A stretch of DNA of 64,000 nt from Frigoribacterium sp. Leaf263 (GCF_001422285.1 NZ_LMMO01000005.1:67875-131874); one strand, 5' to 3'; shown: positions 53,020 through 63,490, counted from the stretch's first letter. Numbers and translations are program-made. The notes: a model not told the origin generated them from the sequence alone.

Positions 53020-53427
53020 ATGCCCTCCCAGAACCTGCTCGGTGTTCCCGAGACCCGCCTGCCCGCCGAGCCCGAGGTGCTCGCCGACCTCGAGACCATG
53101 ACCCGGGCGGAGGTCGCGGCCGCGCATCCTCGGTCGTCGCTCGCGTGGGCGCTGCTGTCCGACGAGACGGCGGCGCGGGGCGCGCACCTCGAGGCCTACG
53201 CCTACGCGCGGGTCGGCTATCACCGGGGGCTCGACGCCCTCCGCGGCGCGGGCTGGCGGGGGCAGGGTCCCGTGCCGTGGAGCCACGAGCCGAACCGGGG
53301 CGTGCTCCGCTCGCTCTACGCGCTCCGCCGAGGGGCTGCCGCGATCGGCGAGGAGTCCGAGGTCGAGCGCCTCGGGACCTTCCTCGACGACGCCGACCCG
53401 ACGGCGGTCGCGGGCATCGAGTCGTGA
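53020..53427 (+). CDS. DUF3151 family protein
   Basis: 135 residues from ATG 53020. 'NLLGVPETRLPAEPEVLADLETMTRAEVAAAHPRSSLAWALLSDETAARGAHLEAYAYARVGYHRGLDALRGAGWRGQGPVPWSHEPNRGVLRSLYALRRGAAAIGE' matches my memory of DUF3151, a mostly helical actinobacterial family often near housekeeping genes. TPR-like helices are possible. Leaderless start. Cytosolic; function unknown. Confidence 0.85.
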   Translation: MPSQNLLGVPETRLPAEPEVLADLETMTRAEVAAAHPRSSLAWALLSDETAARGAHLEAYAYARVGYHRGLDALRGAGWRGQGPVPWSHEPNRGVLRSLYALRRGAAAIGEESEVERLGTFLDDADPTAVAGIES

Positions 53428-53436
53428 GCGGCGCTG

Positions 53437-53444
53437 TGTAATAT
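53437..53444 (+). promoter_or_regulatory. TGTAATAT extended -10 of nucleotide-sugar dehydrogenase
   Basis: TGTAATAT, about 75 nt before ATG 53519, no clear -35. First promoter of the second polysaccharide block. Confidence 0.5.
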
Positions 53445-53518
53445 CTTTCGGTTGCCATATCGTCTGTGCTTAGATTGCCCCACCGCCCCCACGAGGGGGC
53501 GTCGAGAGGGGCGTAGGC

Positions 53519-54775
53519 ATGAGCAGCACAGTCGTTGTCGTCGGGCAGGGGTACGTCGGGTTGCCCCTGGCGATGCGAGCGGTCGAGGTCGGCTACCGCG
53601 TCGTCGGCGTCGATCTCGACCGCGACCGGATCGACGGCCTCCTGGCGGGGTCGTCGTACGTCGACGACGTCACCGACGAGGCCCTCCGGGCCGCGGCCGA
53701 TTCGGGCCGATATCACGTCACATCGGACTACGACGAGGTCGGTGACGACTTCGACGTCGCGGTCATCACCGTGCCGACCCCGCTCCGAGACGGTCTGCCC
53801 GACCTCTCGTTCGTCGAGAGCGCCTCGCGGTCGCTGTCCGGGCGGCTGCGGCACGGGGCCACCGTCATCCTCGAGTCGACCACGTATCCGGGCACGACCG
53901 ACGAGCTCGTCGTGCCGATCCTCGAACAGGGCTCGGGCCTCCGCGCCGGTCGCGACTTCCACGTCGGCTACAGCCCCGAGCGCATCGACCCCGGCAACCG
54001 CCGGTGGGGCTTCGTCGAGACCCCCAAGGTCGTCTCGGGCATCGACGCCCCCTCGCTGACGGCGGTCACGAGGTTCTACGACGACCTCGTCCTCCGCACC
54101 GTCCCGGTCTCCGGCACCCGCGAGGCCGAGCTGACGAAGCTGCTCGAGAACACGTTCCGACACGTCAACGTGGCGCTGGTGAACGAGCTCGCCGTCTTCG
54201 CGCACCGACTCGGAGTCGACGTCTGGGAGGCCATCGACGCGGCGTCGACCAAGCCCTTCGGCTTCATGCGGTTCACGCCGGGCCCGGGCGTCGGCGGTCA
54301 CTGCCTGCCGATCGACCCCAGCTACCTGTCGTGGCAGGTGAGACGCCGACTCGGTCAGCCGTTCCGGTTCGTCGACCTGGCCAACGACGTCAACGAGCAC
54401 ATGCCCGACCACGTCGTCGAGCGGGTGCAGTCGATGCTGAACGACTGCTCGAGGTCGGTCCGGGGGTCGCGCGTGCTGCTCGTCGGTCTCGCGTACAAGA
54501 AGAACTCGGGTGATGTGCGCGAGGCTCCGGCCCTCAAGATCGCCCGCTCCCTGCTGCAGCAGGGGGCCGAGGTCGTCGCCGTCGACCCGCACGTCCACGA
54601 GCGGTACTGGCCCGCCGACATCCGTCGCGTCGACCTGGTCCGCGACGTCGTGTCCGAGGTCGACGCCGCCGTCGTGGTCACCGATCACGACGGCGTGGAC
54701 CTCTCGCTGCTCCACGGCGTGCCCACCTTCGACACGCGCCACGTGCTGACGGGCGACCACGTCGTGGCGCTCTGA
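53519..54775 (+). CDS. Nucleotide-sugar 6-dehydrogenase (WbpA/TviB-like)
   Basis: 418 residues. 'VVVVGQGYVGLPLAMRAVEVGYRVVGVDLD' is the NAD site. Lys in 'EAELTKLLENTFRHVNVALVNELAVFAHRLGVDVWEAIDAASTKPFGFMRFTPGPGVGGHCLPIDPSYLSWQ' and catalytic Cys262 complete the active site. The segments 'GFMRFTPGPGVGGHC' and 'NDVNEHMPDHVVERV' favour UDP-GlcNAc/ManNAc or Vi-type dehydrogenases over simple UDP-glucose dehydrogenase. It yields a UDP-uronic acid and so an acidic polymer. It leads the 53.5-59.6 kb operon. Confidence 0.9.
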   Translation: MSSTVVVVGQGYVGLPLAMRAVEVGYRVVGVDLDRDRIDGLLAGSSYVDDVTDEALRAAADSGRYHVTSDYDEVGDDFDVAVITVPTPLRDGLPDLSFVESASRSLSGRLRHGATVILESTTYPGTTDELVVPILEQGSGLRAGRDFHVGYSPERIDPGNRRWGFVETPKVVSGIDAPSLTAVTRFYDDLVLRTVPVSGTREAELTKLLENTFRHVNVALVNELAVFAHRLGVDVWEAIDAASTKPFGFMRFTPGPGVGGHCLPIDPSYLSWQVRRRLGQPFRFVDLANDVNEHMPDHVVERVQSMLNDCSRSVRGSRVLLVGLAYKKNSGDVREAPALKIARSLLQQGAEVVAVDPHVHERYWPADIRRVDLVRDVVSEVDAAVVVTDHDGVDLSLLHGVPTFDTRHVLTGDHVVAL

Positions 54776-54785
54776 CCGTCACGAC

Positions 54786-55859
54786 GTGAAGGTCCTCTAC
54801 TACGGCGTCCACGACGACGCCTACCCGCGGAACTCCCGCATCCGCGGCCACCTGGCCGAGCGCTACGGGGCCCGAGTCGTCGTCGCCGCCCGCAGCCGTC
54901 GTCGGGGGCGCCTCGTCCGGGCCCTCGACGACGCACGGGGACTCTGGCGCGGCTCCCGCGACGTCGACGTGATCGTGGTCTCCGAGATGCGGTCGAGCCA
55001 CGCGCCTTGGGCCTGGCTCGCGTCCCGGCTCCGCGGGGCCCTGCTGGTCGTCGACTGCTTCATCGGCCTGCACGAGACGGCCGTGCTCGACTGGGGGTCC
55101 GTCCGACCGGGGTCGCTGCGGGCGCTGCGGCTCCGACTGCTCGATCGGCTCGCCGTCCGCCTCGCCGACGTGGCCCTCAGCGACACCGAGCCCCGAGCGG
55201 AGTCGCTCCGCCGTCTCGGGGGCTCGACCCCGGTCGTCGTCCTCCCGGTCGGTGCGCCGGCCTGGGCGCGCGACCTGCCCCCGACGGATCCGGGCGGCAC
55301 CCTCCGGGTCCTCTACTACGGCAACTACATCCCCCTCCACGGCACCGAGACGGTCATCGAGGCCCTCGAGATGACCGTGCCGCACCGGTCCGTCGAGTTG
55401 ACGCTCATCGGGGGAGGACCGCGTCGGGACGGCATCCGCCGACTGGTCGACCGCTCCGGGTTGAGCGCCTCCTGCCGGTTCGTCGATCCTGTTCCCGAGA
55501 GCGATCTCCGAGCGGCCATCGCCGAGAGCGACGTCGTGCTGGGGGTCTTCGGCGACTCGGCCAAGGCGCGATCGGTCGTGGCCAACAAGGTCTGGCAGGG
55601 TCTCGCCTGCGGTCGGACGGTCATCACCCAGCGCAGCACCGCCCTCGACGAGCTGCAGGTCGTGGCCGGGGCGCGACTCGTGCAGACCGAACCGGGCGAC
55701 GCCTCGTCGGTGGCCGCGGCCCTCGTCGCATTCGGGCGGAGCGATCATCGCCCGACCGCTCGCACCCCGGGCCCGGTCGCACCGGCTCTCGAGGCCCTCG
55801 TGGCCCGGGGGTACGCGAGCCTCGACGCGCACCTCGGCGCGGCGGGCGACCGACGGTGA
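54786..55859 (+). CDS. Glycosyltransferase (GT4-like)
   Basis: 357 residues from GTG 54786, 10 nt after the dehydrogenase. 'MKVLYYGVHDDAYPRNSRIRGHLAERYGARVVV' is the acceptor domain; 'LRVLYYGNYIPLHGTETVIEALEMTVPHRSVELTLIGGGPRRDGIRRLVDRSGL' and 'ESDVVLGVFGDSAKARSVVANKVWQGLACGRTVITQRSTALDEL' form the donor domain, with a replaced E-x7-E motif. It may be a divergent member. Stop overlaps the flippase GTG. Confidence 0.85.
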   Translation: MKVLYYGVHDDAYPRNSRIRGHLAERYGARVVVAARSRRRGRLVRALDDARGLWRGSRDVDVIVVSEMRSSHAPWAWLASRLRGALLVVDCFIGLHETAVLDWGSVRPGSLRALRLRLLDRLAVRLADVALSDTEPRAESLRRLGGSTPVVVLPVGAPAWARDLPPTDPGGTLRVLYYGNYIPLHGTETVIEALEMTVPHRSVELTLIGGGPRRDGIRRLVDRSGLSASCRFVDPVPESDLRAAIAESDVVLGVFGDSAKARSVVANKVWQGLACGRTVITQRSTALDELQVVAGARLVQTEPGDASSVAAALVAFGRSDHRPTARTPGPVAPALEALVARGYASLDAHLGAAGDRR

Positions 55860-57088
55860 CGCGCCTCCTCGGCCAGGTCACGACCCTGCTGCTCTACGGC
55901 GCCTCGCCTCTCGTCGCCGCCCTCGCCCCGTTCGCCGTCGTGCCCGCCGTCACGAGCCGCTACGGCGCCGACGGCTGGGCGGCCTGCGCCGTGGCGCTCT
56001 CGGTCGGGGCGGGTGCCGCGGTCGTCGCCGAGCTCGGGTGGGTGGTCGTCGGCCCGCAACGCGTGGCGCGGGACCCGGCCTGCTGCGCCGAGGTGCATCA
56101 CGACGCCCTCGCCTCGCGTCTCGTCGCCCTGGTCGTCGTCGCTCCGATCGCCGCCGTCGCGGTGGCGCTTCTCGTCGACGAGCACCGCGCGGCGGCGGTG
56201 CTGCTGACCCTCGGCATCGCCGCGGGTGCCCTGAGCCCCACGTGGCTCTCCGTCGGCCTCGGGAGACCGGGTCTCACCCTGCTCTGCGAGGCCGTGCCCC
56301 GGGTCGTCCTCGCCCTGGCGGCGGCGGCCGTCATCGCGGTCGGCGGCCCGCTCGAGGCGTACGGCCTCGCGTCGCTGACGGCGGCGGCCGTGACCCTGGT
56401 CGCCGCCGGTCGGGCCGTGGGCGTCCGGATCACCCCCACCGGCGAACGCCTCCTCGCCGTGCCGTCCATCGTGCGGGGGCAGCTCGTCGTCACGACGGGC
56501 CGCGCCGTCACGGCCTTGTACAAGACGCTGCCCGCCGCCCTGCTGCAGAGCGTGGCGCCGGGCTCCGTCGCGGCCTTCGGCGCGATCGACCGTCTGGCCC
56601 GAGCCGGGCTCGGCGTCGTCGCGATCGTCCCCCAGCGGCTGCAGGTGTGGGTCGGCACCCCCGACGCGGACCTGGCCGTGCGCCGCACCGTCGCGTCGCT
56701 CGCCGTGAACGCCGCCCTGGCCCTGGCCTCGGCCGTCGCCGTGCTGGTCGCCCTGCCGCCCGCCGTCGAGGTGCTCTTCACCGGCGTCGTCGAGGTCGAG
56801 CAGGGCGCCGTCGCCGTGGCCGCCCTGCTCGTCGCCCTGACGTGCCTGTCCCGGGCGTTCGGCCTCGCGCTCGTCACGCTCGGGGTCGTCCGCGTCACGA
56901 CCGTCGCCGCCATCGCGGCCGCGGCGATCGGGGTGACGGGCGTGCTGTGGGGCGGCGCGGCCGGCGGTGCGACCGGGGCCCTCCTCGGCGTCGCGGCCGC
57001 CGAGGCCGTCGCCGTGGGGGTCCAGGCCGCGGTGGTGGTGCCCCTCCTCGTCGGCTCGCGCCGCGCCTCCCCGGGGTCCCCGACGTGA
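55856..57088 (+). CDS. Flippase-like membrane protein (Wzx type) 2
   Basis: 410 residues, about 12 helices. 'LLYGASPLVAALAPFAVVPAVTSRYGADGWAACAVALSVGAGAAVVAELGWVVVGPQRVAR' resembles polysaccharide flippases; 'TALYKTLPAALLQSVAPGSVAAFGAIDRLARAG' matches the second-half start. GTG 55856 overlaps the previous stop, and its own stop overlaps the polymerase. The sequence is unlike flippase 1, so it is not a simple recent copy. Confidence 0.82.
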   Translation: MTRLLGQVTTLLLYGASPLVAALAPFAVVPAVTSRYGADGWAACAVALSVGAGAAVVAELGWVVVGPQRVARDPACCAEVHHDALASRLVALVVVAPIAAVAVALLVDEHRAAAVLLTLGIAAGALSPTWLSVGLGRPGLTLLCEAVPRVVLALAAAAVIAVGGPLEAYGLASLTAAAVTLVAAGRAVGVRITPTGERLLAVPSIVRGQLVVTTGRAVTALYKTLPAALLQSVAPGSVAAFGAIDRLARAGLGVVAIVPQRLQVWVGTPDADLAVRRTVASLAVNAALALASAVAVLVALPPAVEVLFTGVVEVEQGAVAVAALLVALTCLSRAFGLALVTLGVVRVTTVAAIAAAAIGVTGVLWGGAAGGATGALLGVAAAEAVAVGVQAAVVVPLLVGSRRASPGSPT

Positions 57089-58376
57089 TCGGCGGCTCGG
57101 TCGACGCGGGCGTCGTCGGCGCCGCGGCGCTGATCGTCGGGTCCTCCGGCACGGTCGGGGCTCTGCTCGTGCCCGCTGCGGCCCGGCGCGGTGCGGTCCT
57201 GGTGGCTGCGGTGGCCCTGCTCGTGGCCACGGCCTCGTCGGCGGCGCCCGAGGGGGTCCGCACGGGTGCCGTCTACGGCGCGATCGGCCTGCTGGCGGCG
57301 GCGGCGGCCCTGGGCCCCGGCGCGCCGTCGGCTCCCCGGGGCGGAGCGATCGTCGGTCTGACCGCGGTCTCCTTCACCGTGGCGCTCGCGACGACGGTCG
57401 TCGGCGACCCCGAGGCCGTGGGGCTCACGGTGCGCGTCGGGGCGCTGGCCGTCGGCGCCGCCTGGTGCGTGCTCCGGGCCTCGCCGACCGACCTCCGCGT
57501 GCTCGGGGCGGGCGTCGTCGTCATCGCATCGCTCGAGGTCGCCCTGGGTCTCGTCGAGTTCGCGACGGGCGACCCGGTGCCCTGGGGGCGCCGCCACCGC
57601 GACGTGAACGACTACGTGCTGGTGAACACCCTCCTGCCCGGGGGGCTCGAGCGCGTGCAGGGGACCCTCGGGCATCCGATCACCTACGGCGTCGTCCTGT
57701 GCACGGCGTTCGTGGTCACGGTCGCCGCGGGCCGCCGGGTCCCGCTGCCCGCCCGGGTGCTGGTCGCCTCGGCTCTGATGGTAGGCATGCTGCTGTCGGG
57801 CAGTCGCAGCGTCGTCCTCGCCGCCATCCTGGCCGTCGCCGTGCTCGTCGTCGCGGCGAGCGAGGGGCGGGGGGCCGTCCGCGCCGCCGCGGCCCTCCTC
57901 GGCGTCGGAGTCGCCGTCGTCGTCTTCGTCGACGAGCTCGGCGTCGCCTCCGACCGGTTCGTCTCGTCCGGATCGTACGAGAACCGGGCGGGCACCATCG
58001 GATCCGTCCCCCGCCTCCTGGGCCGGCCCCTGCTCGAGGTCGTGTTCGGCAGCGGGGTGGGCACCGTCGAGCGGCTCTACGACGAGGGGCTCTTCCCTCA
58101 GGACGGCTTCTGGGTGCTCGACAACCAGCTCGTGACCACGCTCGCCACCCAGGGGGTCCTCGGCGTCGCCCTGTCGGTGGCCGTCCTGGTGATCGCGCTC
58201 GCGACCCGAGACCCCCTGGCACGGGCGCTCTGCGCCGTGTTCGTCGGGATGCTCGTCACCTTCGACTACGTCTTCTGGCCCTCCATGACCGTCCTCGCAT
58301 CCGGTGCCGCGGCGCTCGCCGGTCGCCCGCCCGACCCCGGCCCCGACCTCGACCTCGACCCACCAGGGAGCGCCCC

Positions 58377-58380
<4 letters not shown>
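57085..58380 (+). CDS. O-antigen polymerase/ligase-like membrane protein 2
   Basis: 431 residues, about eleven helices. The main outside loop (about 150-190: 'ATGDPVPWGRRHRDVNDYVLVNTLLPGGLERVQGTLGHPITYG') and 'LLSGSRSVVLAAILAVAVLVVA' with 'FGSGVGTVERLYDEGLFPQDGFWVLDNQLVTTLATQGVLGV' are typical of the Wzy_C/O-antigen ligase family. GTG 57085 and its stop both overlap neighbours. It likely polymerises the repeat unit of the second block. Confidence 0.85.
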
Positions 58381-59573
<1,193 letters not shown>

Positions 59574-59598
59574 CTCCGCCCGGCGCGACGGGCTGTGC

Positions 59599-59662
59599 GT
59601 GCGACGACGTCTTGGTGCGACGACGCGTCGGTGCGACGGAGCGCCCGTGCGACGACGCGAGT
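59599..59662. repeat. Four 16-bp tandem repeats
   Basis: GTGCGACGACG-type units begin at 59599, 59615, 59631 and 59647, exactly 16 bp apart. Units 1, 2 and 4 share GTGCGACGACG; unit 3 has GTGCGACGGAG. It lies between two convergent genes. Confidence 0.9.
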
Positions 59663-59698
59663 GGTCCGCCGACGTGGTCCGCCGCTGCGCGGCGCGCC

Positions 59699-61093
59699 TC
59701 AGGCCGTCGCCGGGTCGACCTCCGGTGCCGTGCGCGGCGCCGTGTAGCCGTAGCCGTACCCGTACGACTGCGGGCCGGTCGGTCGGAGCATCGTCGCGAC
59801 GACTCCGAACGAGGTCGCACCGAGCGACGAGAGGGTCTCGAGGGCCGTGGCCAGCTGCCCGCGGGTCGCGCGGCCGGCAGCCGCCACGACGATCGCCCCG
59901 TCGGCGAGTCGGCTCAGCACGGCCGCGTCGGTGACCGGGAGGAGGGGCGGGGCGTCGAGCAGGACGTGGTCGTAGTGCCGGGCGAGCTCGCCGAGCAGGT
60001 CGGCCATGCGGTTGCTCCCGAGCAGCTCGCTCGGGTTGGGCGGCAGGGTGCCCGCGGGGAGGACGGCGAGGCCGCCGCGGCCCCACGGCTGGACGGCGTC
60101 GGCGAGATCCGCCCGCCCGAGCAGCACGTCGGAGACCCCCACGGCCCCTTCGAGACCGAGGAGCTCCGCCAGCCGGGGCAGGCGCAGATCGGTGTCGACC
60201 ACGATCACCTTCGAGCCGGTCTCGCTGAGCGCCACGGCGAGGTTGGCCACGGTGGTGGTCTTGCCCTCGGCGGGCAGTGCCGAGGTCACGACGAGGCAGC
60301 GTGCCGTGCGGTCGAGGCCGATGAACTGCACGCTCGTCCGCAGCGCGCGGAACGACTCGGCGAACGGGCTCCGCGGGTCCACGGCGACGACGAGCGGTCG
60401 CTGCCCGGCGTCGCGGTCGAAGGCCAGCGCGCCGAGGACGGGGCCGCCGGTGACCGCCTCGATGTCGGCGCGGTTGCGGATGCGGGTGTCGAGGCGGGCC
60501 CGGAGGGCGGCGGCCGCGACGCCGGCGCAGAGCCCCACCAGGCCGCCGAGCAGCAGATCGACGACCAGGTCGGGACTCGACGGGGTGGTCGCGACCACCG
60601 GGGGCGCCAGCGTCTCGACGCCGACGAGGCTCGTGCCGCCGGGGGCCGGCGTCTCGAGCTCGTCGACGACGACCGTGCGGAAGCTCTCGGCGATCGCGCC
60701 GGCGAGCCGTGCGGCCCGGGACGGGTCGGCGTCGACCACCGTGATGCGGATGTTGACCGTGCCGACCGGTGTCTCGGCGGACACCTGCGGTGCCAACGAC
60801 GAGAGGGTCGTCTCGTCGTCGAGATCGTCGACGACGGGCTGCAGGACCCGGGGGCTCGTCGCGACGCCCACGTACGACTGCACCTTCTGCTGCGCGGCGG
60901 CGTTGCCCTGGACGAGCTCGCCCGCCGTCGTCGTGGCGGCCGAACGGACCGACACGAACAGCAGGGTCGACGACGTGTAGAGCGGAGCCGTCATCGCGAC
61001 GGCGGCGGCGCCGAGGGCGATGCCGACGAGGGTGATGGCGACGACCAGCAGCGCGGACCGGCGCAGGGCGCCGAGGAGGTCGAGGGGGGTCAT
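59699..61093 (-). CDS. Polysaccharide co-polymerase / BY-kinase (Wzz-Wze fusion) 2
   Basis: 464 residues from ATG 61093. Wzz part with 'APLYTSSTLLFVSVRS' and helices near 13-33 and 175-195; kinase with Walker A 'SALPAEGKTTTVANLAVALSE', A' 'VIVVDTDLRLPRLAELLG', Walker B 'HVLLDAPPLLPVTDA', and tail 'SYGYGYGYTAP'. It is clearly a paralogue of the kinase at 20909 ('GLxVLPAGxxPPNPSELLGS' in both). The ATG overlaps the GT4 stop. It probably regulates chain length of the second polymer. Confidence 0.92.
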   Translation of the reverse strand: MTPLDLLGALRRSALLVVAITLVGIALGAAAVAMTAPLYTSSTLLFVSVRSAATTTAGELVQGNAAAQQKVQSYVGVATSPRVLQPVVDDLDDETTLSSLAPQVSAETPVGTVNIRITVVDADPSRAARLAGAIAESFRTVVVDELETPAPGGTSLVGVETLAPPVVATTPSSPDLVVDLLLGGLVGLCAGVAAAALRARLDTRIRNRADIEAVTGGPVLGALAFDRDAGQRPLVVAVDPRSPFAESFRALRTSVQFIGLDRTARCLVVTSALPAEGKTTTVANLAVALSETGSKVIVVDTDLRLPRLAELLGLEGAVGVSDVLLGRADLADAVQPWGRGGLAVLPAGTLPPNPSELLGSNRMADLLGELARHYDHVLLDAPPLLPVTDAAVLSRLADGAIVVAAAGRATRGQLATALETLSSLGATSFGVVATMLRPTGPQSYGYGYGYTAPRTAPEVDPATA

Positions 61094-62172
61094 CGGCTGG
61101 CCGTCCGTTCGAGGGGAGCGAGGTGCGGTGCCAGCACGGCGAGCCGGTGCAGCGCCGCGTCGAGGGACCGGTCGATGGTCAGCTCGGAGGCGGTGGAGTG
61201 GACGTGGTCGGAGACGAGGCGTCGCAGGTCGGGATCGCGGCGGAGGTCGCGGACGGCGGTGTCCCAGGCCCCGTGATCGTCCAGGGGGAGGACGAAGCGC
61301 CGGCGGAGCCCCGGATCGGTGTACAGGGCGGGTGCCGCGCCCGTTCCCTCGCTCAGGAGCACGGGCACGCCGGCCGAGGCGGCCTCGACGGGACTGCGTC
61401 CGAAGGCGTCGCGGAAGGACGTCGTCACGGCCACGCCGGCGTCGCCCCAGAGCCGGTCCGCGGGGAGCCAGCCGGCCCATTCGAGTCCGTCGGGTCGGCG
61501 GGCGCGCAGCTCGTCGTCGAGCGGACCGGTGCCGTGGAGGCGCGCCGGGCCCCCGACGCGGCGCACGAGGTCGAGGAACTCGCCCGGCCCCTTCTCGACC
61601 GAGAGCCGCCCGGCCCAGACGAGCGGCCCCTCCTGCTCACCGGTCGAGGTGCGGGGCAGGCCGGGCACCCCGGCCTGCACGATCGCGGGTTCGCGGACCC
61701 TCGACACCTGGTCGGCGAGTGACGGCGATGTGGCCCAGACGTCGTCGAGGCGGCGGAGCGCCCGCGACTCGAGGGTCGTGAGGAGCAGGCGGCGGGCACG
61801 GGCCTGCTCGCCGGCGGCCGGCCAGGGCAGGCCGCGCACCCAGGCGATCCGCGGTCCGTGGCGAAGAGTCCGCGACGCGGCGACCACCATGTCGCTCTGG
61901 GGAACGAGAGAGATGACGACGTCGGCGCGGCGGACGTCGGGGTCCGCGTGGACGATGCGGTGCACGTCGCGGAGGACGTCCACGCCGTGCCGGGAGATCG
62001 ACGTCTCGGTCACGCCGGGGGAGTGCGTCACCGCACCGGGCGCCTCGGGCCGGACCCCGATCAGCGCAGTCCAGGGCAGGCCCCGCGCGCGTGCTGCGCC
62101 GACGAGGTCGTGGGCCGAGCGGTAGACGCCGCTCCGGGCCATGAGCGGGGCTGCGACGAGGGCGACCCTCAT
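61090..62172 (-). CDS. Glycosyltransferase, GT4 type
   Basis: 360 residues. 'GVYRSAHDLVGAARARGLPWTALIGVRPE' forms the acceptor side; 'LVWAGRLSVEKGPGEFLDLVRRVGGPARLHGTGP' and 'TTSFRDAFGRSPVEAASAGVPVLLSEGTGAAP' the GT4 donor site. ATG 62172 and its stop both overlap neighbours by 4 nt (ATGA), so three genes on this strand form one operon ending with kinase 2. Confidence 0.86.
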   Translation of the reverse strand: MRVALVAAPLMARSGVYRSAHDLVGAARARGLPWTALIGVRPEAPGAVTHSPGVTETSISRHGVDVLRDVHRIVHADPDVRRADVVISLVPQSDMVVAASRTLRHGPRIAWVRGLPWPAAGEQARARRLLLTTLESRALRRLDDVWATSPSLADQVSRVREPAIVQAGVPGLPRTSTGEQEGPLVWAGRLSVEKGPGEFLDLVRRVGGPARLHGTGPLDDELRARRPDGLEWAGWLPADRLWGDAGVAVTTSFRDAFGRSPVEAASAGVPVLLSEGTGAAPALYTDPGLRRRFVLPLDDHGAWDTAVRDLRRDPDLRRLVSDHVHSTASELTIDRSLDAALHRLAVLAPHLAPLERTASR

Positions 62173-63371
62173 CGAGCGGCCTCGGCGACCGGCGACGGCG
62201 ACCCCGCCGCCGCGGCCAGGATCGTCTCGGCCTTGGGGCGCCAGGTCGCGTCGTGCGGGATGACGCTCGGTCGACGGGCGACCCGTGGTCCGGAGCGTCG
62301 CCACCCGCCGAGTCGGGCGGCGTGGCCGTCGAGGGGCAGGACGGTCACGCCGTCGAGCCCCCGGCTGTCGCATCCGTCGACGGGGGTGGTCAGCACGGGC
62401 AGCCCCGCCGCCCGGTACTCGTACGTCTTGATGATGTCGCCCCCGACCTCGCCGCCCGGGGAGCCTCCCGAGCTGCCGACCCGGTGCGGCACCCACCCGA
62501 CGTCGAAGCTCCGCAGGAGGGCCGGGACGTCGTCGTAGTGCACGTCGCCGAGCAGGGTGACGTTCGGCATCGAGGCCAGCGGCCGGCGGTAGCCGCGGTC
62601 GAGCACCGGGCCGGCGAAGACGAACCCGACCTCGGGCTCCGCCTCGATGCAGTCGATGATGCCGTCGAGGTCGAGCCGGCGCCCGATCTTGCCGACGTAC
62701 CCGACGGTGAGCGGCCCGGAGGCCGCGCTGGTGTCGTCGAACCGCTCGGGATCGCAGCCGTTCGGCAGCAGCACGACGTCGTCGCGGCCGAACCGCCGGG
62801 CGAGGGCGACCGTGCCCTCGCCGTTGGCCGTCACGTGACACGCGCTGGCGAAGGCGGCCGAGTAGGCGCGCTCGACATCGGCGCGGATGCCGGCGAAGGC
62901 ATGGTGCACGCTCCAGTCGTCGAGCAGATCCAGCACGGTCGTCCGCCCGGTCACGAAGGGATTCGAGCGCGGCAGCGCCAGCGCCGTGAAGGGGTTCCAG
63001 ACGACCGCGGGCACGTCGCGCCAGTCGTCGGGCAGCCCCGGGTACGCGTCCGCCGAACGCGTCCACCACCGGCGCCGGTCGCGCGGGTCGGGCAGACGCC
63101 AGGTCGTCGTCTCGACGGGGTGCGTGCCGGCGGCGACGCCCCCTCCGTCGCCTCGAGGGCCCCCGACGCGGCGGAGGGCACCCGCGGCGCGGAGTACGAC
63201 CGGCTCGGGTCGCGACACGACGGCGACGCCGCCCCGGCCGCCCGTGAGGCGCCCCAGCCATTCGACGAGATGCGCGTCGCGCGTGCGATAGCCCTCGGTG
63301 GTGAACTTCCCCTGGCCGTGCATCGGGTAGGCCAGGACGGCGGGCGGAGGTTTCGCGGGGATCGTGTGCAT
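62169..63371 (-). CDS. Glycosyltransferase, GT4 type
   Basis: 400 residues from ATG 63371. 'PAVLAYPMHGQGKFTTEGYRTRDAHLVEWLGRL' leads; 'VTANGEGTVALARRFGRDDVVLLPNGCDPERF' and 'LTVGYVGKIGRRLDLDGIIDCIEAEPEVGFVFAGPVL' are the classic hinge and donor motifs, followed by 'DVGWVPHR' and 'DIIKTYEYRAAGLPVLTTPVDGCDSRGL'. ATG 63371 lies 6 nt after AAAACT (leaderless); ATG 63395 would overlap the promoter. First gene of the minus-strand operon. Confidence 0.85.
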   Translation of the reverse strand: MHTIPAKPPPAVLAYPMHGQGKFTTEGYRTRDAHLVEWLGRLTGGRGGVAVVSRPEPVVLRAAGALRRVGGPRGDGGGVAAGTHPVETTTWRLPDPRDRRRWWTRSADAYPGLPDDWRDVPAVVWNPFTALALPRSNPFVTGRTTVLDLLDDWSVHHAFAGIRADVERAYSAAFASACHVTANGEGTVALARRFGRDDVVLLPNGCDPERFDDTSAASGPLTVGYVGKIGRRLDLDGIIDCIEAEPEVGFVFAGPVLDRGYRRPLASMPNVTLLGDVHYDDVPALLRSFDVGWVPHRVGSSGGSPGGEVGGDIIKTYEYRAAGLPVLTTPVDGCDSRGLDGVTVLPLDGHAARLGGWRRSGPRVARRPSVIPHDATWRPKAETILAAAAGSPSPVAEAAR

Positions 63372-63377
63372 CACGAC

Positions 63378-63407
63378 AGTTTTGTTCACCGACATGTGGA
63401 ACGTCAA
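63378..63407 (-). promoter_or_regulatory. Promoter of GT4 operon (TTGACG-N18-AAAACT)
   Basis: On the minus strand TTGACG (63402-63407) and AAAACT (63378-63383) with an 18-nt spacer and 6 nt to ATG 63371. Confidence 0.5.
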
Positions 63408-63423
63408 GACGACATGCCACAGC

Positions 63424-63462
63424 AGGAGGCGCGGGTCGGCTGATGCTCGACCCGCGCCTCCT
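63424..63462 (-). terminator. Strong terminator of the YhgE/Pip-like gene
   Basis: A perfect 15-bp stem (AGGAGGCGCGGGTCG with CGACCCGCGCCTCCT) and a 9-nt loop, 29 nt past the stop at 63491. It is built from two inverted copies of the dispersed motif core. Confidence 0.8.
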
Positions 63463-63490
63463 CGGTTCCGGCCCCGGCGGGGCCCCGGCG

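Noticed and set aside
59599-59662. 16-bp repeats as a CRISPR array
   Set aside because: Units too short and contiguous, no unique spacers and no cas genes nearby.
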